DNA of 44,272 bases from Rugosibacter sp. (GTDB lineage: Bacteria > Pseudomonadota > Gammaproteobacteria > Burkholderiales > Rhodocyclaceae): the NCBI GenBank assembly GCA_030645365.1, contig JAUSMB010000037.1, positions 1-44,272 on the forward strand. The letters run 5' to 3'. The notes beneath the pieces were generated by a model. The model had not been told where the DNA came from, searched no databases, and saw only the letters and a program-made list of their open reading frames with translations. A program made the translations under genes and the position numbers. Position 1 is the first letter of the stretch, and each line of letters begins with the position of its first letter. Shown here in pieces: positions 27,901-34,557 of this stretch.

Positions 27901-29100
27901 GCATGGCGCCGTCTTTTACTGATCAATACAGGAGGCAATCAAAAACCCGCAACACCCTTGCCTGCCGTGCAATTTGATCTCCGCGTGGCCGACCTCAAAC
28001 TTTTCGATAAAAATTTACACGACGTTCGCGCCACAGGCAGTCAGCTGGATACGCTGGTAACCAAAGGTGAATTTAAAAGCCGTGAACTCTCCGGCAATCT
28101 GGAATGGCAAAGTGCCGGCAAGGGAAAACTTATCGCCCATCTGGACAAATTCTTCATACCAGAAACCAGTGCCACACCCGCCAGTTTGCAAGCGCAGGCC
28201 AACGAAGTCATTAACGATTTGCCGGCGCTGGACATCAGCATTGGTGAGCTGTCGCTGAAAAATCGTCCGCTGGGCAGTGTGCATCTCACCGCAGAAAACC
28301 GCGATGCTGCGTGGCACACCGTGATCAACGTCAAGAATGACAGTGACACCCTGTCGATCAAAGGCCGCTGGCGGCCACCACCAACACCGTCTGAAACTCA
28401 CATTGATTTCGATTTAACATCAGACAATATTGAAAAGACACTGTCTCGCTTGAGCTATCCGGAATCACTCAGCAGCGAACGGGTTAACCTCACAGGTCGC
28501 TTTACCTGGCGTGGCGCTCCGCTCACGATTGATTACCCCAGCCTCAATGGCAAACTGAAAATTGATGCCAAAAAAGGGCAAATCAAAAAACTGGAACCTG
28601 GCGTGGGTCGGCTGCTAGGCATATTCAGCTTGCAAACACTGATCCGTCGCGTCACACTGGATTTCCGCGATGTGTTTGGCGAAGGCTTTGCTTTCGATAG
28701 CATCCGAGGAGAGTTTGATTTTATTAACGGCGTCATGGATACCACTGACTTGAAAATCAATGCCCCTTCGGCAAAAATCTTCCTCAAAGGAAGCATTAAC
28801 CTGCTGAATGAAACACAAAATATCCAAGCCCGTGTTCAACCCGCGCTCGGTGAGAGTGTCGCAGTTGGCGCAATGATCGCCAATCCGATCGCCGGTGCTG
28901 CCGTTTGGGCTGCGCAAAAAATATTGAAAGATCCTTTTGGCCAGGTTTTTACATTTGAATATCAGATCACCGGCCCTTGGTCAGACCCTAAAGTCAATAA
29001 ACTGGGGAGTACCGTTGCACCCGCCGTTGAATCCGCAGCACCCTTCCCCACAACCAAACCTGCCGAAAAATCTTCTTCTGCTGCACCAATTACCCCATGA
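24982..29100 (+). CDS. yhdP: YhdP family AsmA-like envelope protein
   Basis: Very large (1372 residues) inner-membrane-anchored periplasmic protein of the AsmA-like/RBG superfamily. In E. coli YhdP acts with TamB and YdbH in moving phospholipids to the outer membrane. One N-terminal membrane helix (about 30-52, V-L-S-W-G-A-T-L-L-Y-F) is followed by the typical R-Y-G-V-L-P-Q-I-E-N-Y and W-S-G-L-R-P opening, then repeating beta-strand modules. The conserved AsmA-like C-terminus is at about 1130-1340 (L-N-G-K-L-K-I-D-A-K-K-G-Q, G-R-L-L-G-I-F-S-L-Q-T-L, G-E-F-D-F). A region around 875-905 looks like a lineage-specific insertion and contains repeat copy 7. An ATG at codon 26 is a possible alternative start. 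Overlaps the next gene by 4 bases. Confidence 0.93.
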   Translation: MPQIPTLSSFTNNRLLRGLPRSSRFMRIFHVLSWGATLLYFAVALLVIALRYGVLPQIENYRGDIEQAISAAIQQPVRIRAIEAHWSGLRPVLNLQGVEIRDAVGDSLLNLEHVTAEPAWDSLLYGELRLARLELLAPRIVLSRDTSGRFFAAGLEITPKKTNRNAFSLWLFAQHQIVIRDATITWQDFLRNAPPLELKHLNFQLDNNKPSHRFGFTAEPPRALAARLDIRGNLKSRDLNQLATWSGETYAEIDYADLAGWRAWVDYPVAIPQGSGALRLWLNFANAQLTAATADVRLADVRLQLRPDLPELDLLKLDGRLAAERSDIGFSGSSNHLALTTRNGLTLPPTDVTLRWQSRTPQQTTLAGLNLLSLIPHAKKTGPDENNKPSGSFTANQLDLDTLSKLATFLPLNATAREQLNRYSPQGKLTGLSLNWQGPVDALQHWSINSHLTNFGMSNLGPVTHMAGINGHIAGTDQNGAIELNGKNSTIALPTIFAEPNLALDTFTTQAKWKKIADGLSIQLTKATFSNPDAAGEASGSWHALPAGPGEIDLVARLTRGSGNAVWRYIPLAVSQATRDWLRTGILAGTASEANLVLKGDLRHFPFRGGPGKNQGGLFEVRSKFHAATLDYATGWPEITGIEGELLFAGERMLITGKTGRIFGVDLHDVRAEIADLETPEELLIVTGKAAGPTPDFLRYIEASPVGDRIDHFTENMKAAGTGELELKLDLPLRGMEHTKIAGKYRFDNNRLTIDADLPPLADVRGQLQFSADNLEARDIRGTLLGMPLSANITTINNGVQVNAAGELTVAALRRQFAHPLFDHLSGGAKWNGDIRVKNKSADVKITSNLVGLSSSLPEPFNKSAKEPLAASFERHALTNIQTGIGSAQKLGAGDTAQNKTTTKPSRPTLLTNIPRDMLDIRLGPATRLQLARRQDVSPAIITQGLLTLGDISAALPERQLLVAMNLPKLDADAWRRLLLINTGGNQKPATPLPAVQFDLRVADLKLFDKNLHDVRATGSQLDTLVTKGEFKSRELSGNLEWQSAGKGKLIAHLDKFFIPETSATPASLQAQANEVINDLPALDISIGELSLKNRPLGSVHLTAENRDAAWHTVINVKNDSDTLSIKGRWRPPPTPSETHIDFDLTSDNIEKTLSRLSYPESLSSERVNLTGRFTWRGAPLTIDYPSLNGKLKIDAKKGQIKKLEPGVGRLLGIFSLQTLIRRVTLDFRDVFGEGFAFDSIRGEFDFINGVMDTTDLKINAPSAKIFLKGSINLLNETQNIQARVQPALGESVAVGAMIANPIAGAAVWAAQKILKDPFGQVFTFEYQITGPWSDPKVNKLGSTVAPAVESAAPFPTTKPAEKSSSAAPITP
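27647..27673 (+). repeat. Dispersed 27-bp repeat, copy 7 (inside yhdP)
   Basis: Reads AAAAACTCGGCGC then TGGTGATACGGCGC: one mismatch (G to C at position 6), followed by AAAA. It is read in frame as K-L-G-A-G-D-T-A in a Lys/Thr-rich stretch that looks extra relative to the flanking conserved strands. Confidence 0.88.
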
Positions 29101-29891
29101 AGCTTGCCGCCCTGCAGATGATTTCAGGCCCGGCCGTCACTCCAAATCTGGAGACTGCGGCACAACTGATCAGCCAAGCCGCCGCTGCGGGGGGGCAGTT
29201 GGTCGTCTTGCCCGAATATTTTCCACTCATCGGCGCAAGTGATGCAGAGCGTCTCGCGGCGCGCGAAGCAATAGACCACGGACCAATTCAAGCGTTTTTG
29301 TCCACCATGGCACGCCAGCATGGTCTCTGGCTGGTCGGTGGGTCGTTGCCGCTCGTGTCCAACAACCCCGCCAAAATGCGCAACACCTGCCTAGTATTCA
29401 ATCCGCAAGGCGAACGTGTGGCTCGCTACGACAAGATGCACTTATTCGGGTTTCACAAGGGCGATGAACACTATGACGAAGCCGCCACCATTGAAGCGGG
29501 TGATGAAGTAGTAACGTGCGACACCCCGCTTGGCCGGATGGGTTTATCCATTTGCTATGACCTCCGCTTTGCCGAGCTTTACCACCATATGGGCGAAGTC
29601 AATCTGATCGTGATGCCCGCCGCTTTTACCGAAACCACTGGCCGCGCACATTGGGAAACGCTGCTGCGCGCCCGCGCGATTGAAAATCAGTGTTATGTTG
29701 TTGCTGCGGCTCAAGGAGGTCGCCACCCAAATGGTCGCATGACCCATGGCAACAGCATGATCATCGACCCGTGGGGCGAAATATTAGCCCGCATGGACAA
29801 GGGCGAAGGCGTGATTTTGGCCGACTTTGACCCTCAACACCTGGCCGATATTCGCACACGGTTGCCTGCGCTACAACACCGAGTTCTCTAA
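29097..29891 (+). CDS. Carbon-nitrogen hydrolase (Nit1/nitrilase-family amidase)
   Basis: Nitrilase-superfamily amidase of the Nit1 branch, 264 residues, likely a deaminated-glutathione amidase (a metabolite-repair activity known for E. coli YbeM and mammalian Nit1). The catalytic triad is present: Glu40 in L-P-E-Y-F, Lys113 in Y-D-K-M-H-L-F, Cys153 in S-I-C-Y-D-L-R-F. It is cytosolic, with normal length. Its ATG overlaps the yhdP TGA (ATGA), and tldD follows after 8 bases, so the three form an operon; this yhdP-nit-tldD order recurs in betaproteobacteria. Substrate is inferred from family. Confidence 0.9.
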   Translation: MKLAALQMISGPAVTPNLETAAQLISQAAAAGGQLVVLPEYFPLIGASDAERLAAREAIDHGPIQAFLSTMARQHGLWLVGGSLPLVSNNPAKMRNTCLVFNPQGERVARYDKMHLFGFHKGDEHYDEAATIEAGDEVVTCDTPLGRMGLSICYDLRFAELYHHMGEVNLIVMPAAFTETTGRAHWETLLRARAIENQCYVVAAAQGGRHPNGRMTHGNSMIIDPWGEILARMDKGEGVILADFDPQHLADIRTRLPALQHRVL

Positions 29892-29899
29892 GGAAAATC

Positions 29900-31342
29900 A
29901 TGAACGCAAATCACCTCTCAGTCGCCGAAGAAACTCTTTTGGCTCCCTATGATCTCGCGCCACACAAGCTGGAACGCGTCTTTGGCCAGCTCATGAGCCA
30001 TCATGTGGATTTCGCTGATCTGTATTTTCAATATGCGCGATCCGAGGCCTGGAGTCTGGAAGAAGGCATTGTCAAATCGGGTAGTTTCAATATCGAGCAA
30101 GGCGTTGGCGTGCGCGCCATCTCGGGTGAAAAAACTGCCTTCGCCTATTCGGACGATATCAGCCTTAGCGCGCTGCAAACCGCGGCTGGCACAACCCGCG
30201 CCATTGCAGCGGGAGGTGCGTATCGCTTAGCCCCGGCGTTACGCCATCGCCGAGTTTCCCCTGCATTGTATGCCGCAGGTGACCCGATCAGTTCGCTCAA
30301 AGATGCCGAAAAAGTATCGCTGCTCGAGCGCCTGGAAGCTATGGCACACACCGCCGACCCGCGCGTCAAAGAAGTCATGGCCAGCATTTCCGGCACTTGG
30401 GAAGTAATACTCGTGGCGCGCTCTGACGGCCATATGGCAGCGGATGTTCGCCCGCTGGTGCGGGTTTCACTCTCCGTCATCATGGAGGAAAATGGACGCC
30501 GCGAGCAGGGATCTTCAGGTGGCGGCGGACGTTTCGATTACGCCTACTTTACTGACGACATGCTGCGCGAATATGCCCGCTGCGCGGTTCACCAAGCCAG
30601 CGTTAATTTGGCTGCAAAACCTGCACCAGCGGGTGAAATGACCGTTGTACTCGGACCCGGCTGGCCTGGCATTCTGCTGCATGAAGCCGTAGGACACGGG
30701 CTGGAGGGCGACTTTAACCGCAAAGGCAGCTCGACTTTTTCCGGCAGACTCGGGCAGCGCGTTGCCGCCAAAGGCGTCACGGTGATTGATGACGGCACGC
30801 TGGTTGATCGCCGTGGCTCGCTCACAGTGGATGACGAAGGCAACCCAACGCAGCGTACCGTGCTGATCGAAGATGGCATCCTTGTCGGTTATCTGCAAGA
30901 CAGCCTGAACGCACGCTTGATGGGTATGGCGCTCACGGGAAATGCCCGCCGCGAATCCTTCGCCCATCTACCGATGCCACGCATGACCAATACCATGATG
31001 ATGAACGGCGAGCATGACCCGCAAGAAATCATCAAATCCGTCAAAAAAGGAATTTACGCAGCTAACTTTGGCGGCGGCCAGGTCGATATCACCAGCGGGA
31101 AATTTGTCTTTTCCACTGCCGAGGCTTACCTGATCGAAAACGGAAAAATCACCACGCCCGTGAAAGGCGCAACCCTGATCGGCAATGGGCCAGACGCCAT
31201 GACTCGCGTCTCGATGATTGGCAACGACCTGGCGCTCGACCCGGGTGTTGGCACCTGCGGCAAAGATGGCCAAAGCGTGCCCGTAGGCGTAGGACAGCCC
31301 ACCTTGCGAATTGACGGGCTGACGGTTGGCGGCACGGCGTGA
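29900..31342 (+). CDS. tldD: Metalloprotease TldD
   Basis: Zinc metalloprotease that works as a TldD/TldE heterodimer on extended peptides; known roles are microcin B17 maturation and CcdA degradation. The 480-residue protein carries the zinc motif H-E-A-V-G-H (His261, Glu262, His266), the preceding [11 protein letters not shown] strand, and the C-terminal [18 protein letters not shown] motif with the third zinc ligand Cys. TldE/PmbA is not in the window. A good Shine-Dalgarno (AAGGAAA) precedes it. Last gene of the yhdP operon. Confidence 0.96.
   Translation: MNANHLSVAEETLLAPYDLAPHKLERVFGQLMSHHVDFADLYFQYARSEAWSLEEGIVKSGSFNIEQGVGVRAISGEKTAFAYSDDISLSALQTAAGTTRAIAAGGAYRLAPALRHRRVSPALYAAGDPISSLKDAEKVSLLERLEAMAHTADPRVKEVMASISGTWEVILVARSDGHMAADVRPLVRVSLSVIMEENGRREQGSSGGGGRFDYAYFTDDMLREYARCAVHQASVNLAAKPAPAGEMTVVLGPGWPGILLHEAVGHGLEGDFNRKGSSTFSGRLGQRVAAKGVTVIDDGTLVDRRGSLTVDDEGNPTQRTVLIEDGILVGYLQDSLNARLMGMALTGNARRESFAHLPMPRMTNTMMMNGEHDPQEIIKSVKKGIYAANFGGGQVDITSGKFVFSTAEAYLIENGKITTPVKGATLIGNGPDAMTRVSMIGNDLALDPGVGTCGKDGQSVPVGVGQPTLRIDGLTVGGTA
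30235..30257 (-). repeat. Degraded copy of the dispersed repeat (tldD, antisense)
   Basis: On the minus strand AAACTCGGCGATGG is followed by CGTAACGCCG: the left half is a near match and the right half weak. TldD reads it as R-H-R-R-V-S-P, a segment of normal family length. It may be chance. Confidence 0.35.
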
Positions 31343-31723
31343 AGAAAATCACACCGTGTTTGCGCACGATGTGCGCGACCGACATCAGCACCTGTCTTTC
31401 AATATTCAAATAGCCAGGCATTGTCGCTAAATAGCGACAGCAGAAAATCCACTATCTCATCGAGATACACAACGGGTGCTGCTTTTTGTCGCCATCAAGC
31501 GACAAGCAATCCAAAAAGGTTTTGAGCGGGTTCCACAATCGTTTGAAAACAATCACAAAAATATCTGGCTCGCTATTTGCTTTATAGGTTTGAGTTGTAT
31601 GCCCGATCAATTGGCCTCATCGCACTCAGCACCACTGGTCGCGAACCTATCGGACATCCATGGGACTTTAATTGATTCATTATTCTCAAACCCGCAGCGT
31701 TCATTCTCGATACCTCAATACTT
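31343..31723. other. Gap between tldD and olsB with four inverted repeats
   Basis: No convincing gene. It holds dyads at 31362-31376 (GCGCAC, 3-base loop), 31422-31439 (TGTCGCT / AGCGACA, 4-base loop), 31453-31467 (TATCTC / GAGATA, 3-base loop) and 31486-31505 (TTGTCGC / GCGACAA, 6-base loop). The second and fourth share the arm TGTCGC. None has a T-run, so they are not intrinsic terminators. They may be operators for the acyltransferase gene or structured RNA. The rest, 31506-31723, shows nothing recognisable; a plus-strand frame from 31476 overlaps the next gene and has no family resemblance. Confidence 0.55.
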
Positions 31724-32515
31724 ATGCATACTCGATCCACGCCAGTCTCTGATCAGCCCCCCATAGCAATCCCCCACGCTCGATTGCATCTCCATCTTGC
31801 CAAGACAACAGAAGAAATTCATGAAGCACAACGCCTGCGCTACAAGGTATTTGGTGAGGAATTAGGTGCTCATTTAAACAAAGAGATACCAGGTCACGAT
31901 ACGGATTTATTTGACCTTCACTGTGATCACCTTCTGGTGCGCACGCATGATGCCGGAGAAGTCATTGGCACTTGCCGTCTCATCTCTCCAGAAGTAGCAA
32001 AGTCTGCAGGAGGCTATTATGCCGAGAGCGAATTCTCGCTCGAAAAAATACAGCACCTGCGCAGCAGCATGATAGAAATTGGTCGGTTCTGCATACATCC
32101 TGATTATCGCAGCGGCAGTGTCATGGCTTTGCTGTGGTCCGGATTAGGGCAATACATCGCTCATCACCAATACCTCTATTTAATTGGCTGTGCCTCCATC
32201 AGCATGCACGATGGTGGTCATAATGCAGCCAATCTCTATCAACAACTGAGTGCCAAATACACCATGCCGGAAGAATATCGAACGATTCCGCTGCATCCTT
32301 TGCCGTATCAAAAGCTGGCGAGTGGACAGCCTGCAGTCATCCCTCCGCTCATCAAAGGCTACTTGCGTGCAGGTGGGCATATCTGCGGAGAGCCTGCGTG
32401 GGATACCGATTTCAATGTAGCCGACCTGCTTTTTCTGCTTCCCATGACTCGACTGAATAAACGCTATGGGCGAACTTTTCTTGATCCCTATCGCACGACA
32501 GAAGGATTCCATTAA
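31724..32515 (+). CDS. olsB: OlsB-like GNAT N-acyltransferase (ornithine lipid synthesis)
   Basis: Acetyltransf_5/OlsB-type acyltransferase, 263 residues, expected to transfer a 3-hydroxyacyl chain from acyl-ACP to ornithine to make lyso-ornithine lipid. Matching features: A-Q-R-L-R-Y-K-V-F-G-E-E-L-G-A near the N-terminus, D-L-F-D-L-H-C-D-H-L-L-V-R, V-I-G-T-C-R-L-I-S-P, G-G-Y-Y-A-E-S-E-F, I-E-I-G-R-F-C-I-H-P-D-Y-R, and L-I-G-C-A-S-I. The usual partner olsA is not adjacent. This fold is related to autoinducer synthases, but it lacks the LuxI signature. Convergent with the radical SAM gene, 57 bases apart. Confidence 0.85.
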   Translation: MHTRSTPVSDQPPIAIPHARLHLHLAKTTEEIHEAQRLRYKVFGEELGAHLNKEIPGHDTDLFDLHCDHLLVRTHDAGEVIGTCRLISPEVAKSAGGYYAESEFSLEKIQHLRSSMIEIGRFCIHPDYRSGSVMALLWSGLGQYIAHHQYLYLIGCASISMHDGGHNAANLYQQLSAKYTMPEEYRTIPLHPLPYQKLASGQPAVIPPLIKGYLRAGGHICGEPAWDTDFNVADLLFLLPMTRLNKRYGRTFLDPYRTTEGFH

Positions 32516-32572
32516 CAAGCGGTGCAACACGACTGCGGCGACCCGTCCGGCAGCATCGCAATGCCTGCCGAT

Positions 32573-33682
32573 TCAAAACAGGGATTGCTGTACAAGCCCA
32601 GTGGGTATGCTTGTCGCTTGCCTGATATTCATATCCGGCGCTTGGAATAAAGTGGAATCCAACGCAGGCAAATGTTGATCGAGTCTTAAACGTCGGCAAG
32701 CAATTTTAAAGCGTTGCTGAATGATATCGGCTAACGGCCCATCGCCACGATGACGGTGGCCAAAGCGGCTGTCATATTCCTTGCCGCCATGCATTTGACG
32801 TAGCAGGCTGAATACATGTTCGGCGCGACCGGGTTCTTCACGTTCCAGCCAGTCACGAAATAGCGGCTTGACCTCATGCGGCAGGCGCAGCAACACATAA
32901 CCTGCTGTGCGGGCGCCGGCATCAGCTGCGGCTTGCAGAATGTCTTCCAGCTCATGATCCGTCAGGGCCGGTATCAAAGGTGCCACTAAAACCGCGGTCG
33001 GTATGCCTGCGGCAGACAGCGCCTCCAGCACAGAAAGTCGGCGCTGGCTAGACGCCGCGCGTGGCTCCATACGCCGCGCCAGATCAGTATTCAGCGTGGT
33101 AATTGATACAGCAACGCGCACCAGATGCTGTTTTGCCATCTCCGCGAGAATGTCCAGATCGCGCAGAATCAACGCGGATTTGGTCACAATACTCACCGGA
33201 TGACGGCACGCGGCTAGCGTTTCCAGTATCCCGCGCGTCAAGCGCAAACGCCGCTCTACCGGCTGCCAGCCATCGGTATTAATGCCCAGCGCCAAAGGTT
33301 TACACACATACCCTGGATGCGCGAGCTCCCGGCGCAACACCTCAACCGCATCGGGCTTATAGGCCAGCTTGGTCTCAAAATCCAGCCCCGGCGATAACCC
33401 CAGATACGCATGACTGGGCCGCGCAAAACAGTAGCTGCAACCATGTTCGCAGCCGCGATACGGGTTGATGGAACGATCAAACGGAATATCTGGCGAATGG
33501 TTATAACTGATCACCGACTTGGCCGCATCGACGATCAGCTCAGTAGGCAAAGACGGTGCGAACGTTTCAGTCCCAGCATCAGCCTCAGTCCACCACCCAT
33601 CGTCCGCTTCCTCGCGTTGCCAACGGGCATAGCGATTGTCAGGGTTACCAGCGGCACCGCGTCCTTTTTGTGTGGCCTTCAT
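32573..33682 (-). CDS. PA0069-family radical SAM protein
   Basis: Radical S-adenosylmethionine enzyme of unknown substrate (PA0069/SplB-related group), 369 residues. The cluster motif is C-E-H-G-C-S-Y-C (Cys78, Cys82, Cys85), preceded by the family's I-N-P-Y-R-G and the N-terminal K-G-R-G-A-x-x-N-P-D-N-R-Y. I chose the ATG at 33682 (M-K-A-T-Q-K-G-R-G) because AAAGG lies about 8 bases upstream and the family starts there; the ATG at 33706 is 8 codons longer and would also fit. It follows the CinA-like gene after 32 bases on the same strand. Confidence 0.9.
   Translation of the reverse strand: MKATQKGRGAAGNPDNRYARWQREEADDGWWTEADAGTETFAPSLPTELIVDAAKSVISYNHSPDIPFDRSINPYRGCEHGCSYCFARPSHAYLGLSPGLDFETKLAYKPDAVEVLRRELAHPGYVCKPLALGINTDGWQPVERRLRLTRGILETLAACRHPVSIVTKSALILRDLDILAEMAKQHLVRVAVSITTLNTDLARRMEPRAASSQRRLSVLEALSAAGIPTAVLVAPLIPALTDHELEDILQAAADAGARTAGYVLLRLPHEVKPLFRDWLEREEPGRAEHVFSLLRQMHGGKEYDSRFGHRHRGDGPLADIIQQRFKIACRRLRLDQHLPALDSTLFQAPDMNIRQATSIPTGLVQQSLF
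33032..33058 (+). repeat. Partly degraded copy of the dispersed repeat (radical SAM gene, antisense)
   Basis: Plus strand AGAAAGTCGGCGC then TGGCTAGACGCCGC: the left half has one mismatch and the right half several. Antisense to the gene, which reads it as A-A-S-S-Q-R-R-L-S, a segment of normal family length. Confidence 0.55.
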
Positions 33683-33714
33683 TGCATGACCTTTATCATC
33701 CGGCATGCAGCGTT

Positions 33715-34491
33715 CTATGTCGCGGCAGATCTCGGATCAGATGTGTACCCTAGTGCCACCACCCCATGGCGCAGCATCTCCATCGCTGGCGGCACCTGTT
33801 CTGGTTCGCCGCGCACACCCAGCTCGACATGAAAAGGCACAGCTTGCGAGCCAAGGAAGGGCAAACTGAAAGTCTTCACGGCAGGGAACTGCTCTTCAAC
33901 AGAGAGCATTAACGGAATCAGCAAACTTTCAACACCACCCCAAACGAGTATGGCGTCATCCGCCACGGGTGTGGCATTGAACAAGTGACGATACTTGGTA
34001 TCCAATACCCACTCCACCATTGGCCAGGCCATTTGCGGAAAACCCGGCACAAAATAATGTTTCCCCAGTGAAAAACCGGCAATGCGATTAAACGGGTTAG
34101 GAATAATTTGGCTACCTGCAGGAAAGCGCGCCATATCCAGCGATTCAATCGTCAGTTCGCGATTCATCTCGACAAAGCGAGCACGAATTTCATGCTCTGC
34201 CTCGGGATGCAAAAACAAGTCGACGTCTGCCGCCACTGCGGCCGCCTGGCGCGTGTGATCATCAGGCGTATTGCCGATGCCGCCGAAACTAAAGACAATG
34301 TCACTACTCGCTAAAGTGCGGCGAAAAGTATCGATCAAGCGCTGCCGATCATCCCCGATATACATTGCCCAGTCCAGATGCATGCCGCGCACAGCAAGGA
34401 TTTCAAGTAGCTTGGAAAAGTGGCTATCCGCACGCTTGCCACGCGTGATCTCATCACCAATAATAATTGCACCAATCGATTGCACTGGCAT
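33715..34491 (-). CDS. CinA-like molybdopterin-binding domain protein
   Basis: Protein of 258 residues with the MoCF_biosynth/CinA N-terminal fold: I-G-A-I-I-I-G-D-E-I-T-R-G, I-G-D-D, and S-F-G-G-I-G-N-T-P-D-D-H-T-R (the G-G-x-G-x-x-x-D-D-x-T motif). It lacks the C-terminal nicotinamide-nucleotide amidase domain of full CinA, so it belongs to the short, stand-alone group often annotated competence/damage-inducible protein A. Its role is not established; a link to natural competence is by name only. It lies between the AsmA-like fusion gene (66 bases upstream) and the radical SAM gene, on the same strand. Confidence 0.85.
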   Translation of the reverse strand: MPVQSIGAIIIGDEITRGKRADSHFSKLLEILAVRGMHLDWAMYIGDDRQRLIDTFRRTLASSDIVFSFGGIGNTPDDHTRQAAAVAADVDLFLHPEAEHEIRARFVEMNRELTIESLDMARFPAGSQIIPNPFNRIAGFSLGKHYFVPGFPQMAWPMVEWVLDTKYRHLFNATPVADDAILVWGGVESLLIPLMLSVEEQFPAVKTFSLPFLGSQAVPFHVELGVRGEPEQVPPAMEMLRHGVVALGYTSDPRSAAT

Positions 34492-34557
34492 TGCGGTTTC
34501 CTCTATGTTGTCTTTCTTATCGCTGACTCAGGTCAGCAAACAAAGATCTCTCAATGA

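Noticed and set aside
31476-31766. Plus-strand frame of 96 codons before olsB
   Set aside because: It has no family resemblance, covers two dyads and overlaps the olsB start out of frame.
31724-32515. LuxI-type autoinducer synthase with lux-box-like dyads
   Set aside because: The protein carries OlsB/Acetyltransf_5 patterns and lacks LuxI conserved residues. The dyads do not resemble a 20-bp lux box and no luxR is nearby.
9144-34491. Competence system with the 27-bp repeat as its DNA uptake sequence
   Set aside because: Only a pilin-like gene and a short CinA-domain protein hint at it; no com genes are present and the repeat is longer than known uptake sequences. Kept only as one hypothesis for the repeat.
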